64,000 nucleotides of DNA from Saccharolobus shibatae B12 (GCF_019175345.1 NZ_CP077717.1:2014001-2078000); one strand, 5' to 3'; shown: positions 43,878-54,059, counted from the stretch's first letter. A program made the numbers and translations. Notes: generated by a model from the sequence alone, not told the origin.

Positions 43878-46060
43878 TAATAGGCACATATAGGCTGCAA
43901 CTCAATAAGGGATTCACTTTTTATGATACAATAGAAAATTTGGATTACTTTAAAGAATTAGGAGTATCACACCTATACCTATCTCCAATACTTAAGGCTA
44001 GACCAGGGAGCACCCACGGCTACGATGTAGTAGATCATAGTGAAATTAATGAGGAATTAGGAGGAGAAGAGGGGTACTTTAAACTAGTTAAGGAAGCTAA
44101 GAGTAGAGGTTTAGAAATCATACAAGATATAGTACCAAATCACATGGCGGTACATCATACTAATTGGAGGCTTATGGATCTGTTAAAGAGTTGGAAGAAT
44201 AGTAAATACTATAACTATTTTGATCACTACGATGATGACAAGATAATCCTCCCAATACTTGAGGACGAGTTGGATACCGTTATAGATAAGGGATTGATAA
44301 AACTACAGAAGGATAATATAGAGTACAGAGGGCTTGTATTACCTATAAATGATGAGGGAGTTGAATTCTTGAAAAGGATTAATTGCTTTGATAATTCATG
44401 TTTAAAGAAAGAGGATATAAAGAAATTACTATTAATGCAATATTATCAGCTAACTTACTGGAAGAAAGGTTATCCAAACTATAGGAGATTTTTTGCAGTA
44501 AATGATTTGATAGCTGTTAGGATAGAATTGGATGAAGTGTTTAGAGAGTCTCACGAGATAATTGCTAAGCTACCAGTTGACGGTTTAAGAATTGATCACA
44601 TAGATGGACTATATAACCCTAAGGAGTATTTAGATAAGCTAAGACAGTTAGTAGGAAATGATAAGATAATATACGTAGAGAAGATATTGTCAATCAACGA
44701 GAAATTAAGAGATGATTGGAAAGTAGATGGGACTACTGGATATGATTTCTTGAACTACGTTAATATGCTATTAGTAGATGGAAGTGGTGAGGAGGAGTTA
44801 ACTAAGTTTTATGAGAATTTCATTGGAAGGAAAATCAATATAGACGAGTTAATAATACAAAGTAAAAAATTAGTTGCAAATCAGTTATTTAAAGGTGACA
44901 TTGAAAGATTAAGCAAGTTACTGAACGTTAATTACGATTATTTAGTAGATTTTCTAGCATGTATGAAAAAATACAGGACGTATTTACCATTTGAGGATAT
45001 TAACGGAATAAGGGAATGCGATAAGGAGGGAAAGTTAAAAGATGAAAAGGGAATCATGAGACTCCAACAATACATGCCAGCAATCTTCGCTAAGGGCTAT
45101 GAGGATACTACCCTCTTCATCTACAATAGATTAATTTCCCTTAACGAGGTTGGGAGTGACCTAAGAAGATTCAGTTTAAGCATCGAAGACTTTCATAACT
45201 TTAACCTAAGCAGAGTAAATACCATATCAATGAACACTCTTTCCACTCATGATACTAAATTCAGTGAAGACGTTAGAGCGAGAATATCAGTACTATCTGA
45301 GATACCAAAGGAGTGGGAGGAGAGGGTAAAATACTGGCATGATTTATTAAGGCCAAATATAGATAAAAATGATGAGTATAGATTTTATCAAACACTTGTG
45401 GGAAGTTACGAGGGATTTGATAATAAGGAGAGAATTAAGAACCACATTATTAAGGTCATAAGAGAAGCTAAGGTACATACAACGTGGGAAAATCCAAATT
45501 TAGAGTATGAAAAGAAGGTTCTGGGTTTCATAGATGAAGTGTTCGAGAACAGTAGTTTTAGAAATGATTTTGATAATTTTGAGAAGAAAATAGTTTATTT
45601 CGGTTATATGAAATCATTAGTTGCAACGACACTTAAGTTCCTTTCGCCCGGTGTACCAGATATTTACCAAGGAACTGAAGTTTGGAGATTCTTACTTACA
45701 GACCCTGATAACAGAATGGCGGTGGATTTCAGAAAACTAAGGGAATTATTAAACAACTTGACTGAAAAGAACTTAGAACTCTCAGATCCAAGAACCAAAA
45801 TGTTATATGTTAAGAAATTGCTACAGCTTAGAAGAGAGTATTCACTAAACGATTATAAACCATTACCCTTTGGCTTCCAAAGGGGAAAAGTAACTGTCCT
45901 TTTCTCACCAATAGTGACTAGGGAGGTTAAAGAGAAGATTAGTATAAGGCAAAAAAGCGTTGATTGGATCAGAAATGAGGAAATTAGTAGTGGAGAATAC
46001 AATTTGAGCGAGTTGATTGGGGAGCACAAAGTCGTTATATTAACTGAAAAAAGTGAGTGA
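43874..46060 (+). CDS. treY: Malto-oligosyltrehalose synthase
   Basis: 728 residues, normal for TreY. It begins MIIGTYRLQLNKGFTFYDTI and shows IQDIVPNHMAVH, VDGLRIDHIDGLYNPKEYL (Asp), IYVEKILSINE (Glu) and STHDTKFSEDVRARI (Asp). It converts the reducing-end glucose of a maltooligosaccharide to an alpha,alpha-1,1 linkage. Translationally coupled to treX. The last ~15 codons (GEHKVVILTEKSE) have a degenerate second copy beside the tricorn gene at 50862-50912. Confidence 0.96.
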   Translation: MIIGTYRLQLNKGFTFYDTIENLDYFKELGVSHLYLSPILKARPGSTHGYDVVDHSEINEELGGEEGYFKLVKEAKSRGLEIIQDIVPNHMAVHHTNWRLMDLLKSWKNSKYYNYFDHYDDDKIILPILEDELDTVIDKGLIKLQKDNIEYRGLVLPINDEGVEFLKRINCFDNSCLKKEDIKKLLLMQYYQLTYWKKGYPNYRRFFAVNDLIAVRIELDEVFRESHEIIAKLPVDGLRIDHIDGLYNPKEYLDKLRQLVGNDKIIYVEKILSINEKLRDDWKVDGTTGYDFLNYVNMLLVDGSGEEELTKFYENFIGRKINIDELIIQSKKLVANQLFKGDIERLSKLLNVNYDYLVDFLACMKKYRTYLPFEDINGIRECDKEGKLKDEKGIMRLQQYMPAIFAKGYEDTTLFIYNRLISLNEVGSDLRRFSLSIEDFHNFNLSRVNTISMNTLSTHDTKFSEDVRARISVLSEIPKEWEERVKYWHDLLRPNIDKNDEYRFYQTLVGSYEGFDNKERIKNHIIKVIREAKVHTTWENPNLEYEKKVLGFIDEVFENSSFRNDFDNFEKKIVYFGYMKSLVATTLKFLSPGVPDIYQGTEVWRFLLTDPDNRMAVDFRKLRELLNNLTEKNLELSDPRTKMLYVKKLLQLRREYSLNDYKPLPFGFQRGKVTVLFSPIVTREVKEKISIRQKSVDWIRNEEISSGEYNLSELIGEHKVVILTEKSE

Positions 46061-46526
46061 ACTATCTATATAGATTTATTCTTGAACTACTCTGGTCAGA
46101 TATGTATTACTCAGATATGAGTATAAGTTTTATATAAGAGATGAAGCATGTGATTCCTCTTGAGTATGCATGTTGTTTTTTCAAGACATGAAATAAATCG
46201 AAATTTTCCTTATTCAGGTATTACATGCTATGTTTGTTTAAATTTGTTATATTCCATAATTGTTCTCTTAATTTACTCTAAATTAATATCTTATTTGAAA
46301 GAGAGACATTACATTCCTCACAAGAAATAATTTGATTAATTGCCTCATAGTGTCACTATTGGACTACAAACTCTCTTTTTGCTTTATAAAAAATAATGTA
46401 AATTCTTATTTTATGTTCTTACTCTAAGGGGAGAACTTCTTTGTACGATAATTTATAGCTTAATAATGAAAATATCGAACATCATTGAGAAAAGTTTTAT
46501 TATTTCAAATTGAGATACCGTTTCAC
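46061..46526. other. AT-rich intergenic region
   Basis: About 465 bases with no supported gene. It starts the mosaic segment that runs to about 50.9 kb. Upstream of the ATG at 46527 the sequence has a weak TATA-like TTTATAGCTTAATAATG near 46450, but no clear ribosome site. Confidence 0.35.
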
Positions 46527-47246
46527 ATGAAAAAATGTCCTATATGTAATTTCGAAAATTCCGATGACGCACTTTATTGCATCAAATGTGGTACTCCACT
46601 TCCAACCCAGCAACCTTACATGAAACCGTCCCGCAGACCCAGAAAATGGCTTGTCGTTCCATTTATCGCAGGCATTATCATCACTGTATTTATAATAGCA
46701 TCCATGACAGTACTTGTCCCAGCTACTCTCGGTATATATGCTAAAGAATTGGTATCTCCATCTCAAGTGTCGGCGATTTTAGGTGGTACGTGGAAAGTAG
46801 TGGGATTGGGAAGGACTGCTATGATAATTTCAGAACCTATTGTGATGAACTTGAGTTCTAACCATACGAATAGCTTAGTGATAGGAGTCGGTTCTAATCA
46901 ACAAACTCCGATGGCGCAAGGTCTCACGGAGAGCCTCAGAGGTATAATAGATGAGCGGACTTATAACATGACCTTGACTTTGTGGTACTTCAGCAATTCG
47001 TCTGAAGCATTAAACTACTTCAGCTTACAAGGATTTTTCAACGATCAGAGAGCGTTGCACTACCTTAATGCCAGTTTGATCGTGTTATCAAATAATGAGT
47101 TTGTGATGTACCGTTATAGTGATTTCTTACACTCTTACATATCGGAGATAATATTATTAAACGGAAGCCTAATAAAAGAAGTGCAGATCTTCGGACCCAC
47201 CACGATACCTCAAAACCACCTGGAGGACCTGATTAACATTCTCTAA
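46527..47246 (+). CDS. Zinc-ribbon membrane protein
   Basis: 239 residues from the ATG at 46527; a TTG at 46485 would add 14 residues ahead of the conserved zinc ribbon MKKCPICNFENSDDALYCIKCGTPL. The ribbon (CPIC..CIKC) is followed by a basic stretch (KPSRRPRKW) and one membrane helix (WLVVPFIAGIIITVFIIASM). A ~160-residue external domain with several N-x-S/T sites follows. This zinc-ribbon plus helix plus outer domain layout is common in Sulfolobales. Function unknown. Base use is less AT-rich than its surroundings, which may mean transfer. Confidence 0.7.
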   Translation: MKKCPICNFENSDDALYCIKCGTPLPTQQPYMKPSRRPRKWLVVPFIAGIIITVFIIASMTVLVPATLGIYAKELVSPSQVSAILGGTWKVVGLGRTAMIISEPIVMNLSSNHTNSLVIGVGSNQQTPMAQGLTESLRGIIDERTYNMTLTLWYFSNSSEALNYFSLQGFFNDQRALHYLNASLIVLSNNEFVMYRYSDFLHSYISEIILLNGSLIKEVQIFGPTTIPQNHLEDLINIL

Positions 47247-47394
47247 TAGTTTTTTTTTAAAAATCTAAAAATTTCATTTATGGGTTGGAACTGAAAGTGG
47301 GAAAAGCTTTTAATCTATTGTATGGAAGAAAGAAAGGCAGATAGTAAAGGTAGAGTTCATTTGGGAAATGGCTTTGGGGTAAACAATTATATGT

Positions 47395-47490
47395 AACGTT
47401 ATCGAAGATGATTAAAACAGAAACTCATGAGTAGGGTTAATAAGAATTATAATTAGATAACATTATGCCAAATAGAATTAAACGTTAAGG
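47395..47490 (+). repeat. Decayed transposase fragment, second copy
   Basis: Aligns with 27535-27630: AAAACAGAAACTCATGAG and ATTATGCCAAATAGAATTAA are shared. The encoded LKQKLMSRVNKNYN is broken by stops. The rest of the 740-base gap 47247-47988 is non-coding debris. Confidence 0.5.
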
Positions 47491-47679
47491 TGTTACTTGA
47501 GTTAGTGAGTACTTAATATCTTATCTGCTGTATTTATGTTGTAACCTCTAAGAAATCTGCCATAACAAGGTTCACTTAGCTGTATTTTTGATAAGTTTTT
47601 GTGGAGTTGCATAATTATTCCTATTATATTTATCATTATGAATCATATTACTCTTTACAACTAAGTCTAGTGTATAATT

Positions 47680-47745
47680 ATACAATATAAAATATTGTGA
47701 TTACCGTTATTTTTTTAGTTTTACTCACATTGGACAATATCTCGA
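47680..47745. repeat. Dispersed repeat, copy 1 (pair with 50398-50476)
   Basis: GTATAATTATACAATATAAAATATTG followed by a TTTTACTCA.ATTGGACAA stretch matches GTATAATTATATAATATAAAACATTTG...TTTTACTCAGATCGGACAAC at 50398-50476 (sequence described by its parts). Non-coding; probably the end of an old insertion sequence. Confidence 0.45.
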
Positions 47746-47994
47746 TTCCCATGAGTCTATTGGAAGCGAAGCATATTGTGCGTCTCGATATACTGAAATC
47801 TATCTTAATTAATTAAAAATATTTAATATTATATTTAAAGTTTTTTACTAATTACTAAATTAAATTAATATAAACTTCCTTTTAAATCTTCTCAACAGTT
47901 TAGGAGATTGCCACAAAATTTTCATGACTAAATTTCTCTTTACTTGATATAACTTTACAAAATTCTTAAATATACCGCTTACAATTATATGATC

Positions 47995-49170
47995 ATGGAC
48001 ACATTTGAAGCTATTTCGAACGACATCAGAAGGAGAATACTAAAAACGCTAGTTACACCCAAATCTTTCTCACAACTCGTTGAGGAGCTTAACATTGAGA
48101 GTGCTGCTTTGGCATTTCATTTAAAGAAACTGGAAGGATTAGTAACCAAAGATTCCCAAGGTAATTATATGCTTACAGAAGAAGGAAAGAGGGTTCTAGC
48201 AATCATAAATTCAATCGAAGGTCAATATAATAACTTCAATATTCCTTATACTACTAATAACAATCCCCCTCCCTTAATAATTCAATATGCAGATAATATC
48301 ACTGTAACAGAAAATATGATTATAAAATTAAGAAATGAGGGAAGAAAGCTTGTAATAAAAGACGTTGATACGGTAGAGTTTAAACACATAGAACCTAAAC
48401 TTTTAAGTGAGGTATTGGAATTGATTGAAAATGTAAATGTTATAAAATGTACAGAGGATCTTTTTGAAATCGTTTCATACAAATCTAAAAACGTAGGTTC
48501 GATCAGCACTAATGACGAGAACGAGAGAAAGAGTTTCGTAGATAGTTTAATCTCTTTATTCTTACCCAAGAGACAACTTAATATTGTTTATAATGGCCCT
48601 CTCCAATATTCGGGCAATTTGAGAATTCATCTTGATGGTGGTGTAGTAAAAATTAGAAGAGGAGATCCTCATTTATTAGCTAAGTGCATCGATTTAGAGG
48701 ATCTGGAAATCCAGAAGGATAGTATAAACGCTGACGGATGCTATCTTAAAATCACTTATCCGGATCTGAATTCCTTAGAGATTTCTTTGGATGGAGGAAC
48801 TGTAGACGTTTCTGATTTAAAAATAAATAATCTCTCAATAGAAGTTGATGGGGGAGTAGTGGATATTAACGTTGTATCGGAAAATGAGGTCAGGTTATCC
48901 TTAAATGGAGGAAAAATGGGCGGTAAAATAGTTTTCATACCCAACACTAACCCTAACCTTTCTATACAGATTGATGGAGGGATTTCGAATATGTCAATAA
49001 CAATTCCAGAAGATATGACTGTTATCACAAATTCCAATATTAATGGAGGAGTTGTCACGTTACCTAAAAGTAGGATAGGGAAAAACGGTGTTTTAAAGAT
49101 CATTGCATCAGTAAACGGAGGAGTAATTACAGTGAATGAGGATATCCACGATGAGAAGAAAATCAAATAA
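47995..49170 (+). CDS. HTH domain fused to a DUF4097-like beta-solenoid
   Basis: About 391 residues from the ATG at 47995 (a second ATG at 47989). TATA-like CTTAAATATA near 47966 gives a leaderless mRNA. Residues 1-70 are an ArsR-type winged helix: FEAISNDIRRRILKTL, FSQLVEELNIESAALAFHLKKL. The C-terminal 200 residues are repeated strands with Asp/Asn-Gly-Gly turns (HLDGGVVKI, LDGGTVDV, VDGGVVDI, LNGGKMGG, IDGGISN, INGGVVTL, VNGGVITV), a right-handed solenoid typical of DUF4097. It may be a transcription regulator with an oligomerising or ligand-binding solenoid. Target unknown; no neighbour gives a clue. Confidence 0.72.
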   Translation: MDTFEAISNDIRRRILKTLVTPKSFSQLVEELNIESAALAFHLKKLEGLVTKDSQGNYMLTEEGKRVLAIINSIEGQYNNFNIPYTTNNNPPPLIIQYADNITVTENMIIKLRNEGRKLVIKDVDTVEFKHIEPKLLSEVLELIENVNVIKCTEDLFEIVSYKSKNVGSISTNDENERKSFVDSLISLFLPKRQLNIVYNGPLQYSGNLRIHLDGGVVKIRRGDPHLLAKCIDLEDLEIQKDSINADGCYLKITYPDLNSLEISLDGGTVDVSDLKINNLSIEVDGGVVDINVVSENEVRLSLNGGKMGGKIVFIPNTNPNLSIQIDGGISNMSITIPEDMTVITNSNINGGVVTLPKSRIGKNGVLKIIASVNGGVITVNEDIHDEKKIK

Positions 49171-49395
49171 TAACGTTAATGAACTTTATAGAGATCTTAT
49201 TGGAATTTGAATGCCTATAAACTACTGATAGCGATTTTAGTGCCAGAGTTTTGGATAGGAATGACAATTAATCGCAAAGTCAACTTACCGGCTGAACACT
49301 TTGATGTAATCACATCGCTAACTTATTATGCGACTCATTTTAATTTAGTATTATAGAATACTCCCGTATCCCTGATAGAAGATAGAACGATAATA

Positions 49396-49540
49396 GTTGC
49401 TCCTCCCATAGTCCCATTAAGCCCTCAATCGAGCTGAGGAGCGCCATTAACATTGCTAAGAAATATTTTGAAAAAAGAGGTGTTTAAATATAGGACTATC
49501 CATCCCATAGGCGAGATTTTTCGCCGCCCCCAACTTTATA
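49396..49540. repeat. Structured dispersed repeat, copy 1
   Basis: Aligns over its length with 54254-54410: CATTAAGCCCTCAATCGAGCT, GAGCGCCATTAACATT, GGACTATCCATC, and a hairpin GGCGAGATTTTTCGCC at 49510-49525. In the copy at 54254 the hairpin bases are kept as GGCGAGGCTTTTCGCC, so the structure is conserved. It looks like the right end of an IS200/IS605 element. It lies 60 bases before the vapBC promoter. Confidence 0.5.
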
Positions 49541-49597
49541 GAAATTATATCATGTGTATGATAAACTTTATATAATCATGTAATTATATAACTATGT

Positions 49598-49825
49598 GTG
49601 AAGTCAACAATAACTGTCAGTAAAAAAGTTAAGGAAGTCCTTGAGAGGAAGAAGAAGGAAATGGAAATTAAGTTAAACAAACCGTTAAGTTGGGACGAAT
49701 TTTTCCAGAACATATTTAGAGAGGAAGAGGAGAGAATACCGAAATTAACTGAGGAAGAGGCTGAGATTCTTAAGGATTTGACTAAGGAGGATAGGAAGAA
49801 TTGGAGAATAAGAGAATTTGTTTAG
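49598..49825 (+). CDS. VapB-like antitoxin
   Basis: 75 residues from a GTG; TTTATATAA lies ~28 bases upstream, so the mRNA is leaderless. N-terminal STITVSKKVKEVLERKKKEM is a ribbon-helix-helix/CopG-like start; the rest (EEEERIPKLTEEEAEILKDL) is the acidic toxin-binding region. It overlaps the VapC gene by 25 bases, the standard layout of a type II toxin-antitoxin pair. Confidence 0.8.
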   Translation: MKSTITVSKKVKEVLERKKKEMEIKLNKPLSWDEFFQNIFREEEERIPKLTEEEAEILKDLTKEDRKNWRIREFV

Positions 49826-50172
49826 ATACGGATGTACTTATAGATGCTTTTAGAAATGATATTAAGAAATTCATAGGTTATTATACTACATGTATTAATC
49901 TTTACGAATTCTTAAGAGGATTAGCCTTTATTGGGAAAAATATAGATGAGTTCAAATCGTGGATAGAACTTAACCTTAACGTAGTATGTATTGATAATAA
50001 CTCCCTAAAAACTGCTTCAAGAATTTACGCAGAACTTAGAAAGAAGGGAGAAATAATTGAAGATCCAGATTTATTAATAGCTTCGATATGCATAGCTAAT
50101 GACTTCTCTCTGATGACACATAATAAGAAACATTTTAAAAGATTAGAGAAATACGGCTTAAAACTAATTTAG
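49801..50172 (+). CDS. VapC-like PIN-domain toxin
   Basis: 123 residues starting at a TTG inside the antitoxin gene. PIN acidic residues: ICLDTDVLIDAF (Asp), INLYEFLRG (Glu), DPDLLIASICIAND (Asp) and MTHNKKHFKRL with the usual T-x-N-x-x-HF. It is an RNase that cuts structured RNA when not bound by the antitoxin. Start chosen because the frame upstream lacks ATG/GTG and GAGG stands a few bases before the TTG. Confidence 0.82.
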   Translation: MENKRICLDTDVLIDAFRNDIKKFIGYYTTCINLYEFLRGLAFIGKNIDEFKSWIELNLNVVCIDNNSLKTASRIYAELRKKGEIIEDPDLLIASICIANDFSLMTHNKKHFKRLEKYGLKLI

Positions 50173-50394
50173 ACAAGCATTTTTAAAACATATTAAACAT
50201 GTTTATTACAGAAACTAGAGAATGTAGTGTAAATTTGCTTTACTGTTAAATTCACTAAAAATTCACATTTGAGTGTATACCTAAAGAACAGCAGAACAAA
50301 GCTTGCCTGGTTGGTTTTTGACAAATTTCTCTGCAAAACAGTACAGCTATCTCGATATTACTTGATGAATATAAATTATGTCATTCTTTATAGT

Positions 50395-50860
50395 TTGATA
50401 TAATGTATAATTATATAATATAAAACATTTGAATTATGATTATTTCTCAATTTTACTCAGATCGGACAACGCTTCTCAGCGCTGGAGAGAGTAAATGAAG
50501 AGTGGAACAAATATCTCAATACACTAAGCGAAACAATCAACTGACCCATAGTAATCATCATAGACTAAACCTTCAACAACAGAAATACGCCAGAGTCAAG
50601 AGTGGATTAAGCAAACGAGGAAACTACAAGATCCGATATCAAACCAGCGAAACCTTCCAATACGGAGTATAATTCCTAACATAACAATTTACGACTTGAA
50701 CATTAAATAAAGCCTACGTGGTGAGAGCCTTTTTTATAAGTCACAAGGAAAATGCTTAAGAAGTGGATGTAAATGAGTTGCAAACCAAGATCTGGATGGT
50801 TTCCACTATTACTGCTTTGAGTATTAAAGCGTAAACTTTGGAAAAACGTTGAAATAAATA
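50395..50860 (+). pseudogene. Decayed transposase and repeat copy 2
   Basis: Begins with the dispersed repeat shared with 47680-47745. Downstream the plus strand keeps broken reading frames: RLERVNEEWNKYLNTLSETI, PIVIIID.TFNNRNTPESR, KIRYQTSETFQYGV and, near the end, GKCLRSGCK.VANQDLDGFH then YYCFEY.SVNFGKTLK, like a zinc-finger C-terminus of a transposase. Several stops and frame changes show it is dead. The first part of the gap (50173-50395) has nothing recognisable. Confidence 0.5.
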
Positions 50861-50861
50861 T

Positions 50862-50912
50862 TGAGCAAGCTGACAAAGTATTGGGGAACATAAAGTTGTT
50901 ATATTAACTAAA
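50862..50912 (+). repeat. Degenerate duplicate of the treY 3' end
   Basis: ATTGGGGAACATAAAGTTGT continuing TATATTAACTAAAAAGTGG matches the last bases of treY (ATTGGGGAGCACAAAGTCGT TATATTAACTGAAAAAAGTG, 46019-46058) with a handful of changes. Read in frame it gives IGEHKVVILTKKW, the TreY C-terminus GEHKVVILTEKSE. It lies just past the stop of the convergent tricorn gene, at the far edge of the mosaic segment. Confidence 0.6.
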
Positions 50913-50918
50913 AAGTGG

Positions 50919-53900
50919 TTAAAGTTGTTTTAATGCTAACTCTATTGCAGTATCTAATTGTGTATCCCTATTATTTACATAATCCTCTGGCTTAATCTCA
51001 ACAACTATATCTGGGTCTACTCCGTAATTCTCTATACCGAAACCTACATCCTCGAAGTTAACAGCGAACTCTGGTTGACTGATATAGGTCTTATCAACTA
51101 ATCTATATCTGGGCCTTATACCAACAACACCTCCCCAAGTTCTTCTACCAATAAGTACTCCTAGCTTGTACTTCTTGAACAAGAACGAAAAGATATCACC
51201 ATCAGACCCAGCATGCTCATTGGTTATTCCCACTAAAACCTTAGGAGATGAGAAATACGGCATAGGTATTGGTTTTCCATTCCTAGGATGATCATAGCCA
51301 ACCCTCTTTAAGAGTAGCTTCTCTAAGAGTAATCCTGAGACGAAACCACCCCTATTAAACCTAACGTCAACCACTAACCCTTCTCTGTGGAATTCGGACA
51401 TGAACAATCTGTAAAACTCAGCGAACCCTTGATACATCATATCTGGTATGTGAATATACCCTAACCTACCCTTACTCTTCTCGTGAACGTATTCCCTATT
51501 CTTCTCAACCCAATACCTATATATTAAGAACCTTTCGTCTTTTAATACTTTAACCGTAACGTGTCTATTCTTACCGTCATTAGTTATTACGTCAAGAATC
51601 ACTTGATCCTTGTTTATTAGATGAGAGTAAATGTTGCCGTTCGCCTCTTCCCCATCAATAGCCTTTATACAATCTCCAACATTCAATTGAACACCAGGAT
51701 CCCTTAATGGACTCCTCTCATTCTCATTAGTAGAATCCCCAACATAAATTTTTGTAATCTTATAACATTTATTGTTCTCGTCATATTCAAACTCAGCACC
51801 TAAACCTCCAACTGACAACGGCTCTGGAGTATCGTAATCGTAAGCTGTCTCATAGGAATGAGAAGTCCTAGTCTCACCTTGCATCTCTTGAATTATATCG
51901 GAAAGTTCAAACCTAGTACTTATTCTATCTAAAAGTCTCTCATATTTGGGTAAAACGGAGTCCCAATTCTTTAATCTCTCCTCATTCCAATAATTCTGCT
52001 TCATCAACTTCCACGTTTCCCTGAGCATTTGTCTCCATTCCTTCTCAGGCTCAACGTAAACCTTAACTCTAGATAAATCTATTACCCCACCTTTCCTTCC
52101 AGTTGAGTTAAAATCTGGTTTTGCGTTAACGTCAAATAGTCTTAGATTATCCTTAAGCATTAAAAGTATTTTACTTTTATCGCTAGACAAGGAGAAGTTT
52201 GATACGTTATCTGCATATAACTCCTTTGCCTTATTCTCCAGATCATAAACCTCTAACCTACCAAATACATCTCCAGTCAGTGACCTCAGCCCCCTTATTG
52301 GATAAGAGAATAGGAAGATCTTGTTGTTCTTAGCTCCAGCTATTTGTATGTAATTCTCCTCTTCGATCGGAAACGGAATTACTCTATCTTCAATTCCCTC
52401 AATTACCACGTTTTTGTCGTTACTACTAACCTCATCTAATGGCTGATTAAATGGGGAATAGTAATTCCCTAGAACTACTAGGTATGGCTTAACAACCCTC
52501 TGGAAACTTAAATTAAATATTACCTTATCGTTAGTTGGGTCTAAATGCCTTGCAGCCAAGAAATATAAATATCTACCATCAGGGTCAAATGACGGTGAAA
52601 AATCATATCCATAGGGAGTTGTTATCCTAACAATCTTCCCGTCAACGCTGGCAAGCTTTATTGACTGAGTATAATAGCCTTCTGGAAAAGAGTAGGCAAA
52701 CCACTCACTATTTGGATGCCAATCAAATTCTAAAATTAGATCGTATTCGCTCTTATCTATTAATCTGGCGTTATCGCTATCAATCTCGTAAACCCATAAC
52801 TCAAGTTTATTGTTAGACAGTAATACTTTCTTACCATCTGGAGAAACCTTAACTCTCTCTATCCTACCAAAGTCCTTATTTATTACCTTCTCACTCCCAT
52901 CCTTACCTAAAATCACCAATTTGTCCTCATCGTTTACTCCTATCACGTCACCATTAGGTAAAACTTGAATCTGCCTATATTTTACACCTTGTTTCTTGCC
53001 CAATTGAACTGCGGGACCATCCCACGGCCTCATTAAAAATGCCTTACCCCTACTTACTAAAGCAACGTAATTACCATTTACAACAGCCTCATTCATGTAT
53101 TCTATTACACTAACGAATTTCGGTTGCCTTTTCTTCCTATCAGTAGGTAAGTCGATATCCAGTTTAGATAAGCCGTCCTTTTCTGGATCGTACAAATATA
53201 TATCACCAGCGTTTTGAAAAACAATCCTCTTACCGTCACTACTGGCATTCCTACAATAGTAATCGGTGAAATTAGTATGTTTTCTTAAATCCTTACCGTT
53301 CAAATCAACGGAATAGAGATTACCAACTCCCTCGTGGTCTGATAGAAAGTAAATCCTTTCTCTAACTATCATGGGCCAACTAACGTTACCATCTAAACTA
53401 ACAAACTTCTCAAAGGTTTTACCACCATTACGAGAAATCCATAATTCACCCTTAGTTCCACCCTTATACCCTTTCCAATTTGGTAAGTCTTGATAACCCC
53501 TTGCAATTACTATTATATCATCCCTTATTACAACGTTGGATAACATACCAAAAGGCAATTTCTCTGCCTTTCCACTATTTATATTCACCTTATACGCCTC
53601 AGTCCATTGAACAAAAGGAGTGTGAAAGTCAGTTATTACAATAATCTCGTCCTCAGAAATCCAACCAGCAACCCTACTATTCCTACTACCAAAATAGGTA
53701 ACCCTCCTAGCTTGCCCGTCTTCAACAACGTAGATATCTCCACCTTGCTTACCACTCTTAAGCCAAACAACAGTAAACGCAACTTTTCTACCACTTGGAC
53801 TTATTTTAGGCCTTATGGAAACTCCTAAACCACTTGTTATCCTAAGCGGTTTCATGTCTTTTAAAGAAAGAAGCCAAACGTCATCATCTGAAGTAAATGA

Positions 53901-53945
53901 TATTAGATCCCCTCTAATGTCGGGGTACATGTAGTACGCTCTCAT
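50919..53945 (-). CDS. tri: Tricorn protease
   Basis: About 1008 residues from the ATG at 53945, which fits the usual tricorn start (MRAYYMYPDIRGDLISF); the frame runs on to 54026. N-terminal six- and seven-bladed beta-propellers with WxxD-type repeats, then C1 (MRETWKLMKQNYWNEERL), a PDZ domain (GGLGAEFEYDENNKCYKI) and the C2 hydrolase. The catalytic residues are recognisable: GETRTSHSYE (His), GSDGDIFSF (Ser and Asp) and FGIENYGVDPD (Glu). It trims peptides from the proteasome into smaller pieces. Convergent with treY across the mosaic segment. Confidence 0.94.
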   Translation of the reverse strand: MRAYYMYPDIRGDLISFTSDDDVWLLSLKDMKPLRITSGLGVSIRPKISPSGRKVAFTVVWLKSGKQGGDIYVVEDGQARRVTYFGSRNSRVAGWISEDEIIVITDFHTPFVQWTEAYKVNINSGKAEKLPFGMLSNVVIRDDIIVIARGYQDLPNWKGYKGGTKGELWISRNGGKTFEKFVSLDGNVSWPMIVRERIYFLSDHEGVGNLYSVDLNGKDLRKHTNFTDYYCRNASSDGKRIVFQNAGDIYLYDPEKDGLSKLDIDLPTDRKKRQPKFVSVIEYMNEAVVNGNYVALVSRGKAFLMRPWDGPAVQLGKKQGVKYRQIQVLPNGDVIGVNDEDKLVILGKDGSEKVINKDFGRIERVKVSPDGKKVLLSNNKLELWVYEIDSDNARLIDKSEYDLILEFDWHPNSEWFAYSFPEGYYTQSIKLASVDGKIVRITTPYGYDFSPSFDPDGRYLYFLAARHLDPTNDKVIFNLSFQRVVKPYLVVLGNYYSPFNQPLDEVSSNDKNVVIEGIEDRVIPFPIEEENYIQIAGAKNNKIFLFSYPIRGLRSLTGDVFGRLEVYDLENKAKELYADNVSNFSLSSDKSKILLMLKDNLRLFDVNAKPDFNSTGRKGGVIDLSRVKVYVEPEKEWRQMLRETWKLMKQNYWNEERLKNWDSVLPKYERLLDRISTRFELSDIIQEMQGETRTSHSYETAYDYDTPEPLSVGGLGAEFEYDENNKCYKITKIYVGDSTNENERSPLRDPGVQLNVGDCIKAIDGEEANGNIYSHLINKDQVILDVITNDGKNRHVTVKVLKDERFLIYRYWVEKNREYVHEKSKGRLGYIHIPDMMYQGFAEFYRLFMSEFHREGLVVDVRFNRGGFVSGLLLEKLLLKRVGYDHPRNGKPIPMPYFSSPKVLVGITNEHAGSDGDIFSFLFKKYKLGVLIGRRTWGGVVGIRPRYRLVDKTYISQPEFAVNFEDVGFGIENYGVDPDIVVEIKPEDYVNNRDTQLDTAIELALKQL

Positions 53946-54059
53946 ATGATAATGTATAACTTTAAGTATATAGTGTTTTCCACTGTTTAAGGTAAATCCT
54001 TCAATTTCTTTAGATGTTGAGTTCATTAAATTTTCTCAAATTCAGAATCTATCGTTGTG

